Below, piece after piece: positions 8,016 through 17,169 of a stretch of DNA of 64,000 nucleotides. Under the pieces are notes generated by a model. The model worked only from the letters and a program-made list of their open reading frames with translations. It was not told the origin of the DNA and made no database searches. Position 1 is the stretch's first letter, and the number at the start of each line of letters is the position of its first letter. The stretch spans positions 1 through 64,000 of the forward strand of contig NZ_NIXK01000002.1 of the NCBI RefSeq assembly GCF_002763455.1, read 5' to 3'. The translations under genes were made by a program, and so were the position numbers. Source of the stretch: Lentibacillus sediminis. Lineage in GTDB: Bacteria; Bacillota; Bacilli; Bacillales; Amphibacillaceae.

Positions 8016-9050
8016 ATGTCATACATCGAAGTGACCAGCCAGCTGAAAAAAGGAAATATTTCTCCTGTATATTTACTATACGGGACTGAAACTTATTTTA
8101 TACAGCAATTAAAGCGGCAAATTACGAACACCGTACTGAATGGCGATGAGGACAACCTTTCCATGTATGACTTGGTCGAGACGCCAATAGAAGAAGTTAT
8201 TGCAGATGTGGATACATATCCTTTTTTTGGCGAACGTAAACTGGTGATCGCCAGTAATCCAGGATTTTTGAAAGGGAAACCGGACAAGCTGCCATTCGAG
8301 CATGATCTCGAGGCATTGGACCGCTACCTTAAATCTCCCGTTGATTACTCCGTTCTCGTCTTGATCGCTGAATATGAGAAAATCGATGAACGGAAAAAAA
8401 TCAGCAAGAGCTTGAAGAAACATGCAACGTTAGCTGACTGCCAGCCGATTAAAGAATATGAAGTGAAAAAATGGATTCAGACACTTGCCGGCCAGATTGG
8501 AGTCAGAATAGAAGAAGACGCCAGTACTGTTATGGAAGCAGAGTTGTCCGCCAACTTGCATCTCTTGGAAAATGAATTGGCTAAAATCGCTATGTATACA
8601 GGGGAAAATGGTGTGATCACAAAAGAGATTGCCCGCGATATGGTCGCCAGGACAGCGGAGAGCTCGGCACTCAGGCTGGTTGATGCAGTTATTGAACGGA
8701 ATCTGCACCAGGCAATTGCCATTTATAAAGATCTGGAAAAACAGAAAGAGGAGCCGATCGCCATGATCGGATTGCTTGCCTTTCAGTTCCGCACCATCCT
8801 AAGGGTCAAACTGCTGAGGCAAAAAGGCTATAGCCAGGGACAAATGCAAAAGCAGCTTGGGCTTCACCCATACGTAATCAAAATTGCCATGCAGCGGGAA
8901 AAGCAGTTTTCACTGGAGAAACTAAAAAGTATTATGGACCGGCTGGCAAATGCTGATGCCGTCATGAAACAGGGCGGAATGGAAAAAGGATTGGCATTTG
9001 AATTACTGTTATATGATTTAATCAGCTCCAAAGCAAAAGCAACTGTTTAG
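8016..9050 (+). CDS. holA: DNA polymerase III delta subunit HolA
   Basis: 344 residues, the usual size of the Firmicute YqeN/HolA protein. The delta subunit opens the beta sliding clamp as part of the clamp loader. The N-terminal region has the family pattern PVYLLYGTETYFIQQ, followed by FFGERKLVIASNP; the C-terminal collar region follows. No P-loop is expected in delta and none is seen. ATG follows TAGGAG. It ends 41 bp before a terminator shared with rpsT. Same neighbour order as B. subtilis yqzM-yqeN-rpsT. Confidence 0.93.
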   Translation: MSYIEVTSQLKKGNISPVYLLYGTETYFIQQLKRQITNTVLNGDEDNLSMYDLVETPIEEVIADVDTYPFFGERKLVIASNPGFLKGKPDKLPFEHDLEALDRYLKSPVDYSVLVLIAEYEKIDERKKISKSLKKHATLADCQPIKEYEVKKWIQTLAGQIGVRIEEDASTVMEAELSANLHLLENELAKIAMYTGENGVITKEIARDMVARTAESSALRLVDAVIERNLHQAIAIYKDLEKQKEEPIAMIGLLAFQFRTILRVKLLRQKGYSQGQMQKQLGLHPYVIKIAMQREKQFSLEKLKSIMDRLANADAVMKQGGMEKGLAFELLLYDLISSKAKATV

Positions 9051-9090
9051 GGAAATTGGGCTGGGCTGTATTATATGTTTTTGCAAATAA

Positions 9091-9120
9091 AAAAAACGAT
9101 CCGTTTCGGGATCGTTTTTT
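9091..9120. terminator. Bidirectional terminator between holA and rpsT
   Basis: Stem AAAAAACGATCC (9091-9102) with GGATCGTTTTTT (9109-9120) and a 6-nt loop. It has T tracts on both strands, so it serves the convergent holA and rpsT. Confidence 0.9.
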
Positions 9121-9127
9121 TTGTGTT

Positions 9128-9394
9128 TTATGCTCCGAGGCTGTTGACTTTTTCAGCCAGACGGGATTTTTGACGGTTGCCGTTATTTTGGTGGATGATT
9201 CCCTTTTGTACGGCTTTATCAATTTGCTTAAAAGTAGTGTTAAGCGCTGATTTGGCATTTTCCGCGTCGTTTGCTTCAACGAACTTCTCCACACGTTTGA
9301 CATTGGAGCGCATTTCGGATTTTTGTGCCTGATTGTTTGCGCGCTTTTTGTTGTTGACATCCACACGTTTAATTGCTGATTTAATATTCGCCAT
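9128..9394 (-). CDS. rpsT: 30S ribosomal protein S20
   Basis: 88 residues starting MANIKSAIKRVDVNNKKR, the characteristic basic start of bacterial S20, with the C-terminal KGIIHQNNGNRQKSRL helix. S20 binds 16S rRNA early in 30S assembly. ATG at 9394 is chosen because AGGAGGTGA stands directly upstream; longer readings add an unconserved extension. It is single and convergent with holA, as in B. subtilis. Confidence 0.97.
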   Translation of the reverse strand: MANIKSAIKRVDVNNKKRANNQAQKSEMRSNVKRVEKFVEANDAENAKSALNTTFKQIDKAVQKGIIHQNNGNRQKSRLAEKVNSLGA

Positions 9395-9539
9395 TGTTTC
9401 ACCTCCTAAAACTCTTCCTGTTTCGCTTGACGTATTGTTATATTGCACATCGAAAGCAATGGCATAGCCTGCGCTTTTGTTCCTCGACAGAAATATTTTA
9501 CCAGAGCAGCAGGAGGTTTTCAACAGCTTCTTTTTGCAG

Positions 9540-9570
9540 GCACATGTTTTTCCGGGAAATGTTCATTCTA
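9540..9570 (+). promoter_or_regulatory. Possible forespore (sigma-G/F) promoter for gpr
   Basis: A -10-like CATTCTA (9564-9570; forespore pattern CATnnTA) lies 17 bp after GCACATG (9540-9546), 35 bp before gpr. B. subtilis gpr is transcribed by sigma-F and sigma-G. The -35 match is weak. Confidence 0.3.
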
Positions 9571-9604
9571 TAAATAAGAAAGATCAAGGAAAGGTGGATG
9601 CCAA

Positions 9605-10708
9605 ATGGAAGAAGAACAAAAAGTACCATATCAGGTCCGCACCGATTTGGCGGTGGAAGCCAGGGATATGTATGTAGAGTCGGAGGATAAATCTGAGCAG
9701 GAAGAAATCAAGGGAATCACCATTAAAGAACGGGAAGAAAATAACATTAAAATCTCCTATGTGGAAATCGATGAAGAAGGAGAGAAAATGCTTGGCAAAA
9801 AAGCTGGTGCCTACGTGACGATTTATGCCGACGGGGTAAAACGGCAGGATACGGCGAGGCAAGAAGCCGCGGCGAAAATACTTGCCAGGGAGCTGGAGAA
9901 ACTGATTGCCGATAATGGCATTTCCAAAGATGCAACCGGGCTGATCGTAGGTCTCGGGAACTGGAATGTGACCCCAGATGCTTTAGGCCCGATGTCGGTG
10001 GAGAAAGTGCTGGTTACCAGCCACTTGTTCAAAATGGAGCACGAATCCGTTTCGGAAGGCTATCGGCCGGTAGCTGCGGTTACACCAGGAGTGATGGGCG
10101 TAACGGGGATGGAAACAAGTAACATTATTTTCGGGATTGCAGAGAAATTTGAACCGGATTTTGTGATCGCGATTGATGCCCTGGCATCAAGATCCATCGA
10201 ACGGGTGAATGAGACGATTCAGCTGTCTGATACGGGGATTCATCCGGGGTCCGGTGTAGGGAATAAACGAAAGGAAATAAGCAAGAAAACACTGGGAATT
10301 CCAGTTTTTGCAATTGGAGTTCCGACGGTAGTCGACGCCGTCACTATTACCAGCGACACGATCGATTTTATTCTGAAGCATTTCGGACGAGAGCTGAGGG
10401 AAAAAGATCAACCCTCCAAAGCCTTGGCACCGGCTAGTATGTCCTTTGGAGACAAGGAATTTACGGAGGAAGATCTCCCGAGTGAAGAGCAGCGGAAGAC
10501 TTTTCTCGGGGTCGTCGGCGGACTGTCCGACGAAGAAAAAAGAAAGCTGATAACGGAAGTACTCACACCGATTGGCCACAATCTGATGGTTACGCCCAAA
10601 GAAGTGGACGGATTCATGATTGATATGGCCAGTGTGATCGCAAATGGCGTAAACGCTGCGCTGCATGAGCGGGTGGATGTCAATAATTTCGCGAGCTATG
10701 CAAGATAG
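9605..10708 (+). CDS. gpr: Germination protease GPR
   Basis: 367 residues, family A25 aspartic-type endopeptidase that degrades small acid-soluble spore proteins on germination. It is made as a zymogen; the N-terminal propeptide and the conserved processing region [13 protein letters not shown] are visible at residues 11-23. Core blocks [15 protein letters not shown] and [12 protein letters not shown] are intact. ATG 9605 is chosen for AAAGGTGG 8-15 bp upstream. It is bounded by rpsT on one side and spoIIP on the other, as in B. subtilis. This is direct evidence of an endospore former. Confidence 0.96.
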   Translation: MEEEQKVPYQVRTDLAVEARDMYVESEDKSEQEEIKGITIKEREENNIKISYVEIDEEGEKMLGKKAGAYVTIYADGVKRQDTARQEAAAKILARELEKLIADNGISKDATGLIVGLGNWNVTPDALGPMSVEKVLVTSHLFKMEHESVSEGYRPVAAVTPGVMGVTGMETSNIIFGIAEKFEPDFVIAIDALASRSIERVNETIQLSDTGIHPGSGVGNKRKEISKKTLGIPVFAIGVPTVVDAVTITSDTIDFILKHFGRELREKDQPSKALAPASMSFGDKEFTEEDLPSEEQRKTFLGVVGGLSDEEKRKLITEVLTPIGHNLMVTPKEVDGFMIDMASVIANGVNAALHERVDVNNFASYAR

Positions 10709-10738
10709 AATCTTGCATAGCTCTATTATTTTTTTATA
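10693..10738 (+). terminator. Strong terminator overlapping the gpr stop codon
   Basis: A perfect 14-bp stem, GAGCTATGCAAGAT (10693-10706) with ATCTTGCATAGCTC (10710-10723), and a T-rich tail. The left arm is the last codons of gpr and the loop contains the TAG. Confidence 0.9.
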
Positions 10739-10805
10739 GCGGTTCTACTTCCTGAGTGAAAAACATAGAGATGAACCAAGAGACAACTTCAGGAGGGTTG
10801 AACCA

Positions 10806-11975
10806 ATGTGGCAAGGAAATCATCAGAGCCGGGAAAATCTGCGTATACCCCTTTTTTTCCGCAGGGGGGCGGTGTATCTGATCTGTATTATTGTACTATT
10901 TGTATCGATCAGCATCATGACCACGATCAAACCGGCTTATCGAGTTTCATCACAAATGATTACCGAATGGACCAGCAATATAGACAGCTCAATCTTTTTA
11001 AATTTAATAGGAATGGAAAATAGAGCCTTTAAACAGGCACTTCCGGAAGAACAGACATTTCCTGATCTTTCGTCCACTTTATTTCAAGTGGCGACAAGTG
11101 TACAGCCAAATGACCCGAGAAGTCTTCTGGGGAAGGAACTGCCAGGGTTTTCCACATTTGACTCTAGAATCCTGATTGCTGGAGAAGGCACGGATTATAC
11201 CAACCTGCCGATGGAATCTTCTCCGCCGCTGGAGGAAGTGCTAAAGGAGAGGGAGGCGGTGCTGGAGGAAGAGGAGCTGGCCGAGCCGGTACCTGAACAG
11301 GAAGGCACACCTACTACTGGAGAGCGTGATGTGGTGTTTATCTATAATTCGCACAACCGGGAGTCTTTCCTTCCACACTTGCCGGGGGTCACGGATCCGA
11401 ATCGGGCACAGCACAGGGAAGTCAATATTACCAAAGTGAGTGATCGGCTCGCCAAGGGAATGGAGGCAAATGGGATTGGCACCAATGTCAGTGATACAGA
11501 TGTTGTGGCTATGCTGAATGATCGGGGAATGACCCATGCACAGTCCTATCAGGCTTCCCGCAATGTAGTGGAAGAGGCATTTGCGTCAAATGATGATTTG
11601 ACTTATATATTCGATCTGCACAGAGATTCGGTTTCCCGTGATATCACCACCACCGAAATCAATGGGGAAGTTTATGCGAGAATTATGTTTGTCGTAGGAG
11701 CAGAACATGAAAACTATGAACAGAATCTTGCACTTGCCACAAAATTTCACGAAATGATTGAAGCAAAGTATCCCGGCTTAAGTCGGGGTGTTCTAGCCAA
11801 AGAAGGAGCTGGAACGAACGGTGTCTTTAACCAGGATTTGTCGGGAAATTCTCTCTTGGTTGAATTCGGCGGAGTGGGAAACAAGCTTGAGGAACTGTAC
11901 AGGTCAGCAGATGCGGTTGCAGATGTTTTTGCTGATTATTACTGGGATGCAGAAGCAGTAAATGCAGAAGAATAG
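10806..11975 (+). CDS. spoIIP: Stage II sporulation protein P
   Basis: 389 residues. SpoIIP is the membrane-anchored amidase/endopeptidase that, with SpoIID and SpoIIM, degrades septal peptidoglycan during engulfment. An N-terminal membrane segment (VYLICIIVLFVSISIMTTI) precedes an acidic linker and the SpoIIP domain with VVFIYNSHNRESFLP, FDLHRDS and LVEFGGVGN, which hold conserved His and Glu residues of the zinc amidase site. ATG follows TCAGGAGGG. It directly follows gpr, as in B. subtilis, but the gpr terminator means it has its own promoter; I could not place a convincing sigma-E site. Confidence 0.95.
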   Translation: MWQGNHQSRENLRIPLFFRRGAVYLICIIVLFVSISIMTTIKPAYRVSSQMITEWTSNIDSSIFLNLIGMENRAFKQALPEEQTFPDLSSTLFQVATSVQPNDPRSLLGKELPGFSTFDSRILIAGEGTDYTNLPMESSPPLEEVLKEREAVLEEEELAEPVPEQEGTPTTGERDVVFIYNSHNRESFLPHLPGVTDPNRAQHREVNITKVSDRLAKGMEANGIGTNVSDTDVVAMLNDRGMTHAQSYQASRNVVEEAFASNDDLTYIFDLHRDSVSRDITTTEINGEVYARIMFVVGAEHENYEQNLALATKFHEMIEAKYPGLSRGVLAKEGAGTNGVFNQDLSGNSLLVEFGGVGNKLEELYRSADAVADVFADYYWDAEAVNAEE

Positions 11976-11987
11976 GAGGCGGTAAGA

Positions 11988-12287
11988 ATGGGACGATTTC
12001 TCATCGCAGCATTGCTCTTAGCGGTATTTTTTCTGGTCGGAGCGCTTTATGGAATGGACCGAAGCATGGTTAGCGGAATAGATCAAAGGGATGCAGAGGT
12101 TCCAGTGCTGGAACAACCTCAAGAAGAGCCGGAAGTAATTGAGGAACCGGTGATTGCTGCGCCGGTGGAAATGGAAGGACCAGTACCTCTCACACAAAAA
12201 GCTGCCTCGCTGCTGGAGACGGTTGTTAAAGGTTTCTATGAAGTGATTGTGACAATCCTTTATCAGATTTCTCAAGTTTTTGTTTAA
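11988..12287 (+). CDS. yqxA: YqxA family membrane protein
   Basis: 99 residues: one N-terminal membrane helix (LIAALLLAVFFLVGALYGM), a proline- and glutamate-rich middle, and a short hydrophobic C-terminal helix (VVKGFYEVIVTILYQISQVFV). It lies 12 bp after spoIIP behind AGGAGGCGG, as yqxA does in B. subtilis. Function unknown; cotranscription with spoIIP suggests a sporulation role, which is inference only. Confidence 0.8.
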   Translation: MGRFLIAALLLAVFFLVGALYGMDRSMVSGIDQRDAEVPVLEQPQEEPEVIEEPVIAAPVEMEGPVPLTQKAASLLETVVKGFYEVIVTILYQISQVFV

Positions 12288-12356
12288 ACGTTGAGCGTTT
12301 GCCTTGAAGGTTCTTTTCCGAAGACCTCATAAATAATAGAAGACGTGACCTGGCCT

Positions 12357-12475
12357 GCCGCTGCGGAAATACCCTTCGCTTTCCGCGGGCGCTGGTGAGC
12401 CTCCTTGTGCTGTCGCACTGCGGGGTCTCACCTATGCTTACCATCCCGCAGGAGTCTTCGGGTATTTCTTCCGCT
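12357..12475 (+). repeat. Extragenic palindromic repeat, type A (forward)
   Basis: About 119 bp beginning CCGCTGCGGAAATACCC and ending GGGTATTTCTTCCGCT, so the ends are inverted copies of each other. The inside is GC-rich with CTTTCCGCGGGCGC, GGGGTCTCACC and CCCGCAGGAGTCT blocks shared with the copies near 20961, 21243, 42602, 56487 and 56867. No open frame with a ribosome site lies in it. With the next element it fills the 552-bp yqxA-lepA gap. Confidence 0.85.
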
Positions 12476-12519
12476 GGTGATGCGCTTTGTTAAATTAAAC
12501 AGCAGCTATGCACTCTGTA

Positions 12520-12726
12520 GATAGTTGATTGGAGCGAAGGGCATCCGACTCCTGCGGGAGAGCACGAGTCTGAAGACCCCGCAGGAAGTGGTGAAAAGGA
12601 TGGAAGGCTAAGATCGCGACGTCCTGTCGCAATGCCTTCATGACTAACATCCTGTTAGCCCGAGGCTGAAGCCGTGCCCGCGGAAAGCGGATGCCCGCAG
12701 CGGAAATCAACAAGCACTTATGTAAC
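12520..12726 (+). repeat. Extragenic repeat, type B
   Basis: Contains the CGACTCCTGCGGGAG and CCCCGCAGGAAG blocks of the A type, an internal palindrome (GCGACGTCCTGTCGC, 12615-12629) and an end segment CGGAAAGCGGATGCCCGCAG...AATCAACAAGCACTT that recurs at 5071-5120. No coding potential supported. Confidence 0.7.
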
Positions 12727-12743
12727 TTTTGAAAACAGCCATA

Positions 12744-12772
12744 TTGAATAAACCTGCTTCTATTGCTATAAT
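12744..12772 (+). promoter_or_regulatory. Sigma-A promoter for lepA
   Basis: TTGAAT (12744-12749), exactly 17 bp, TATAAT (12767-12772), 67 bp before the start codon and just outside the repeat block. Confidence 0.7.
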
Positions 12773-12839
12773 CAATCCTAGTATTGCCAAAGAAAGTGTT
12801 TTACTGGCAACGGACGATATCTGGGAGTGAACAGCACGT

Positions 12840-14648
12840 ATGACGAATAAAAAAAGAAATGTACGCAATTTTTCAATCATAGCACATATTGATCATGGCA
12901 AATCGACACTGGCAGACCGGATTTTAGAAAAGACCAAAGCGCTTACCCAAAGGGAAATGAAAGAACAATTCCTTGATGCAATGGATCTGGAGCGGGAAAG
13001 AGGCATCACCATCAAATTGAACGCCGTGCAGCTGGAGTATACCAGCAAAAGCGGAGAAGAATTTATTTTTCATCTGATCGATACTCCTGGGCATGTTGAC
13101 TTTACTTACGAGGTGTCCAGAAGTCTGGCTGCCTGTGAAGGGGCGATTCTGGTTGTTGATGCCGCACAGGGCATTGAAGCGCAGACATTGGCAAATGTTT
13201 ACCTTGCTCTTGATAATGAGCTGGAAATTATCCCGGTGATTAACAAAATCGATCTGCCCTCAGCAGAACCGGAAAGGGTTAAACAGGAGCTGGAGGATGT
13301 AATTGGCATTGACAAAGATGATGTCATTCTTGCCTCGGCAAAATCCGACATTGGAATTGATGAAATTCTGGAACGGATTACTGAGGCAATTCCGGAACCG
13401 GCTGGCAATGAAGCAGAACCGTTGAAGGCGCTGATTTTTGACTCCCTTTATGACCCTTACCGCGGCGTGATTGCCTATGTTTGTATCAAAGAAGGAAGTT
13501 TAAAACTCGGCGATAAAATCAGGATGATGGCAACAGGAAAAGAATTTGAAGTCAATGAGATCGGTGTTTTCACCCCGCAGCCTGTAAAAAAAGACCTGCT
13601 CAACGTCGGGGATGTCGGATATTTGACAGCATCGATTAAAAATGTTGGTGATTCCCGTGTCGGGGATACGATTACCCATGTGGAGCGGCCTGCTGTAGAA
13701 GCCCTTCCCGGCTACCGCCGCCTGAATCCAATGGTGTTCTGCGGATTATATCCGACTGACTCGAACAATTACAATGATTTGCGGGAAGCCCTGGAGCGTT
13801 TGGAATTAAACGATTCTTCGCTGCAATATGAAGCGGAAACCTCCCAGGCGCTTGGCTTCGGTTTTCGCTGTGGCTTCCTTGGATTGCTGCATATGGAAAT
13901 TATTCAGGAGCGGATCGAGCGTGAATTTGACATTGATTTAATCACAACCGCACCAAGCGTCATTTATGAAGTAGAAAAGACGGACGGAGACACTGTCAAC
14001 ATTGACAATCCTTCTTTCATGCCAGATCCCCAGCAGATTCAGGAAGTGCGCGAGCCATTTGTCAAGGCAACGATAATGGTGCCGAATGAATATGTTGGTG
14101 CCGTGATGGAGATTGCCCAGAAAAAACGCGGGCAATTTAAGGATATGGAATATCTGGATGAGATTCGTGTAAATGTTGTCTATCATATACCGCTCGGGGA
14201 AATCGTTTATGACTTTTTCGATCAGCTTAAGTCGCACACAAAAGGATATGCGTCCTTTGATTATGAATTAATCGGTCATCAGCCGTCGAATCTGGTGAAA
14301 ATGGATATTCTTTTAAACGGTGAGACGATTGACGCGCTGTCCTTTATTGTGCATCGCGAATTTGCTTACGAGCGAGGCAAGCAAATCGTCGATAAGCTGA
14401 AAGAACTGATTCCAAGACAGCAGTTTGAGGTGCCGGTACAGGCGGCCATCGGCAATAAAATTGTGGCCCGCTCCAACATTAAAGCAGTGAGAAAAGATGT
14501 GACGGCGAAACTGTACGGCGGGGATATTACACGAAAACGCAAGCTGCTTGAAAAGCAAAAAGAAGGAAAGAAACGCATGAAAATGGTCGGTTCGGTGGAA
14601 GTGCCGCAAGAGGCATTTATGGCCGTGTTGGAAATGAATGATGATTAA
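12840..14648 (+). CDS. lepA: Elongation factor 4 (LepA)
   Basis: 602 residues, a complete translational GTPase that acts on the ribosome and can back-translocate it. G motifs are in place: [12 protein letters not shown] (G1), DTPGHVDF (G3) and [10 protein letters not shown] (G4). The LepA-specific C-terminal domain is present (GERGKQIV-type basic region followed by [20 protein letters not shown]). It has its own promoter and ends before a terminator. Position before hemW agrees with B. subtilis. Confidence 0.97.
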   Translation: MTNKKRNVRNFSIIAHIDHGKSTLADRILEKTKALTQREMKEQFLDAMDLERERGITIKLNAVQLEYTSKSGEEFIFHLIDTPGHVDFTYEVSRSLAACEGAILVVDAAQGIEAQTLANVYLALDNELEIIPVINKIDLPSAEPERVKQELEDVIGIDKDDVILASAKSDIGIDEILERITEAIPEPAGNEAEPLKALIFDSLYDPYRGVIAYVCIKEGSLKLGDKIRMMATGKEFEVNEIGVFTPQPVKKDLLNVGDVGYLTASIKNVGDSRVGDTITHVERPAVEALPGYRRLNPMVFCGLYPTDSNNYNDLREALERLELNDSSLQYEAETSQALGFGFRCGFLGLLHMEIIQERIEREFDIDLITTAPSVIYEVEKTDGDTVNIDNPSFMPDPQQIQEVREPFVKATIMVPNEYVGAVMEIAQKKRGQFKDMEYLDEIRVNVVYHIPLGEIVYDFFDQLKSHTKGYASFDYELIGHQPSNLVKMDILLNGETIDALSFIVHREFAYERGKQIVDKLKELIPRQQFEVPVQAAIGNKIVARSNIKAVRKDVTAKLYGGDITRKRKLLEKQKEGKKRMKMVGSVEVPQEAFMAVLEMNDD

Positions 14649-14675
14649 AAGATGATTAACTGAGACCAGAAGATA

Positions 14676-14725
14676 AAAACAGGGGAACCTGACGGCAGAT
14701 AAGGCCGCCTGAGTTTTCCTGTTTT
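14676..14725 (+). terminator. Terminator after lepA
   Basis: AAAACAGG (14676-14683) pairs with CCTGTTTT (14718-14725). Inner G:T and G:C pairs extend the stem through GGC/GCC around an AGATAAG loop. Confidence 0.6.
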
Positions 14726-14799
14726 CTGACGTGGAAACAGATAAATTACTGGTGGGCATGGACAAACCCGTTGCCGACGCATAAAAGGAGGAAGAAACA

Positions 14800-15963
14800 T
14801 TGTATCAAGTCCAGGCAGCCTACATCCATATCCCGTTTTGCCGGCAGCTCTGTCATTACTGTGATTTCGTCAAATTTTATTACAATGAACAACTGGCAAC
14901 CGAATATTTGGAAGCACTGGGGAAAGAAATTCGGACAGCGCTCCCCGGTTCGAACAACCCTATCCGGACGATTTTTATCGGTGGCGGGACTCCAACTGCA
15001 CTAAATCGGGAACAGTTAATTACCCTGATGGAAACCATTCATCATACCTTTGATGTGGCAGGCTGTGAGGAATTTTCCATTGAAGTTAATCCGGGAGATC
15101 TCGATGCTGAAAAGGCCAGTATACTAAAAAGTTACGGGGTGAACCGGATTTCCTTCGGTGTCCAGGTGATGGATGATCACATGCTGAAAAAGCTCGGGCG
15201 GCACCACCGGGTAAGTGATGTTTACGATAATATTGACCTTTTACAGCAGCAAAATTTTACCAATATCAGCCTTGATCTGATTTATGCACTGCCTAACCAG
15301 ACAGTGGAGCATTTCAGCCAATCGCTGGACGAGGCAATGGCGTTTGAGCTGCCGCATTATGCGACATACGCCTTGCAGATTGAACCAAAGACGGTATTTT
15401 ATCAGCGGCATCAAAAGGGCAAATTGCATCGCCCGCCGGAAGAAGATGAAGTTGCTATGTACGGGATCCTCCGGGACACCATGAAGAAGAATGGAAAAGA
15501 GCAGTATGAGATCAGCAATTTCGCCAAACCAGGATATGAGAGCAGGCATAATTTAACTTACTGGAATAATGATTATTATTATGGATTCGGAGCCGGTGCC
15601 CATGGTTACCTGCCGGGGGAGCGAATCACCAATATCCGGCCACTGCCTGCCTACATTAAACAAGCTATGAAGGACGGTAAACCTGTACTAAACATTGATG
15701 AAATTCATCTGAAGGAACAAATGGAAGAAGAAATGTTTCTCGGCCTCCGTCGTCTGAGAGGTGTGGACAAATCCTCCTTCTCCGATAAATTTGGCATTCC
15801 GTTTGACCAGCTGTATCACGCCCCGGTTAAAAAGCTTATCCGGCAGGGGCTGCTGCAGGAATCCAGCAACACGATTCAACTGACAGATAGAGGACTGCTG
15901 CTGGCTAACCGGGCAATGGCGGAATTTCTGCTGGAAAACACGGATTTACTGCATGTTTATTGA
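14800..15963 (+). CDS. hemW: Heme chaperone HemW (HemN-like radical SAM protein)
   Basis: 387 residues. The radical SAM cluster motif is HIPFCRQLCHYCDF (CxxxCxxC) near residue 15, followed by GGGTPTAL and the HemN C-terminal domain. HemW binds and delivers heme; it lacks coproporphyrinogen dehydrogenase activity in characterised homologues, although older annotations say HemN. TTG 14800 is chosen as start because AAAGGAGG lies at 14783-14790 with ideal spacing and no ATG is nearby. It lies immediately before the hrcA promoter, as in B. subtilis. Confidence 0.92.
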   Translation: MYQVQAAYIHIPFCRQLCHYCDFVKFYYNEQLATEYLEALGKEIRTALPGSNNPIRTIFIGGGTPTALNREQLITLMETIHHTFDVAGCEEFSIEVNPGDLDAEKASILKSYGVNRISFGVQVMDDHMLKKLGRHHRVSDVYDNIDLLQQQNFTNISLDLIYALPNQTVEHFSQSLDEAMAFELPHYATYALQIEPKTVFYQRHQKGKLHRPPEEDEVAMYGILRDTMKKNGKEQYEISNFAKPGYESRHNLTYWNNDYYYGFGAGAHGYLPGERITNIRPLPAYIKQAMKDGKPVLNIDEIHLKEQMEEEMFLGLRRLRGVDKSSFSDKFGIPFDQLYHAPVKKLIRQGLLQESSNTIQLTDRGLLLANRAMAEFLLENTDLLHVY

Positions 15964-15988
15964 CAAAAAAATAGGGATTTGATAATTT
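15960..15988 (+). promoter_or_regulatory. Sigma-A promoter of the hrcA-grpE-dnaK operon
   Basis: TTGACA (15960-15965), 17 bp, TAATTT (15983-15988). The -35 box begins on the last base of hemW's final codon, and the CIRCE operator follows 11 bp downstream. Confidence 0.8.
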
Positions 15989-15998
15989 ATAAGTAGAT

Positions 15999-16025
15999 TT
16001 AGCACTCAAGAGCCTCGAGTGCTAA
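15999..16025 (+). promoter_or_regulatory. CIRCE operator (HrcA binding site)
   Basis: TTAGCACTC (15999-16007), 9-bp spacer, GAGTGCTAA (16017-16025): a perfect match to the CIRCE consensus. It sits at the transcription start, so HrcA would block initiation and autoregulate the chaperone operon until heat shock. Confidence 0.97.
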
Positions 16026-16039
16026 CAGAGGTGATTCTC

Positions 16040-17074
16040 ATGTTAACAGAAAGGCAATTATTGATTTTGCAGGTCATTATTGATGATTTCATTCAGACAG
16101 CGCGCCCTGTTGGTTCACGTGCTCTCTCGAAAAAGAACAGCATTCCTTACAGTGCAGCTACCATCAGAAATGAAATGGCCGATCTGGAAGATATGGGTTA
16201 TCTGGAAAAAACACATTTGTCATCCGGACGGATTCCATCAGAACAGGGGTACCGCTACTATGTGGACCATATGATATCCCCGGTTACGAAATTCAATCAG
16301 GATATGAATGTCATTAAGAATTTTATCAATGACGGCTTTTTTGAATTTGAGCAATTGGTGCAGATGTCTGCAGAAGTGTTGTCAGAGCTGACGAATTATA
16401 CTTCGATCATCCTCGGGCCGGAGTTGTTTGAAACAAAACTGAAACAGCTGCAGATCATCACTCTTTCACCAAATTCAGCGGTTGCTATTTTGGTAACAAA
16501 TACAGGATATGTGGAGCACCGGTCGTTTTCCGTTCCTGCTGAGATTAACCCGGCAGATTTGGAAAAGATGGTGAACATATTGAATGACCGGTTGCAGGGG
16601 GTGCCGATTGTAAGACTGCCGGAAATGTTTCATTCAGAAATCACCGACTTGATGAAGGCATATATTCATGATTTTGACAAATCCTATGATTATTTAAAAG
16701 CGGCGTTTCTGCAAGAACAGCCGGTGAAGCTCTATATCGGCGGCAAATCAAATCTTTTAAGACAGCCGGAATTCAACGATGTCGATAAAATACGCGCATT
16801 TTATACGATGATTGAAAACGAGAATGAGATGGCTCATTTGCTTAAAGGCACGTCAGGCGGGATCAAAGTGACCATTGGCCATGAAAATAAGGCGGATGCA
16901 ATTAAGGATTTCAGTCTGATAACCGCTTCCTACCAATTGGGCGGGGATCAGATGGGGACAATCGCATTACTTGGCCCGACACGGATGGAATACCGCAAAG
17001 TGATTACCCTGTTGGATGTGTTATCAAATGAAATGACGGATGCCCTGTACCTGTGGTATAAAAACACGGATTAA
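16040..17074 (+). CDS. hrcA: Heat-inducible transcription repressor HrcA
   Basis: 344 residues, normal length. The N-terminal winged helix (LTERQLLILQVIIDDF, then YSAATIRNEMADLEDMGYL) is followed by the HrcA effector and dimerisation domains. HrcA binds CIRCE and needs GroEL for activity. ATG 16040 is chosen behind AGAGGTG; the GTG at 16019 is part of the CIRCE operator and cannot be the start. First gene of hrcA-grpE-dnaK, with its own operator 15 bp upstream, so the loop is autoregulatory. Confidence 0.96.
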   Translation: MLTERQLLILQVIIDDFIQTARPVGSRALSKKNSIPYSAATIRNEMADLEDMGYLEKTHLSSGRIPSEQGYRYYVDHMISPVTKFNQDMNVIKNFINDGFFEFEQLVQMSAEVLSELTNYTSIILGPELFETKLKQLQIITLSPNSAVAILVTNTGYVEHRSFSVPAEINPADLEKMVNILNDRLQGVPIVRLPEMFHSEITDLMKAYIHDFDKSYDYLKAAFLQEQPVKLYIGGKSNLLRQPEFNDVDKIRAFYTMIENENEMAHLLKGTSGGIKVTIGHENKADAIKDFSLITASYQLGGDQMGTIALLGPTRMEYRKVITLLDVLSNEMTDALYLWYKNTD

Positions 17075-17169
17075 CACAGGTATATATAAACGAATGCAGC
17101 AATCTGTTTTTATTCGCGGGTCATTCGTGATAGACTCATTACTGGTTATTTCATATTGGAGGTGGCAGC

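Noticed and set aside
9128-9523. Extended 131-residue version of S20
   Set aside because: The ATG at 9394 has AGGAGGTGA directly upstream and gives the conserved MANIKSAIKR start; the 43-residue extension is unlike S20 and crosses the promoter region.
14771-15004. Alternative reading frame overlapping the hemW start
   Set aside because: The hemW frame carries the radical SAM cysteines and has the AAAGGAGG site; the other frame has neither.
16019-16039. GTG 16019 as the start of hrcA
   Set aside because: It lies inside the CIRCE operator and lacks a ribosome site; ATG 16040 has AGAGGTG.
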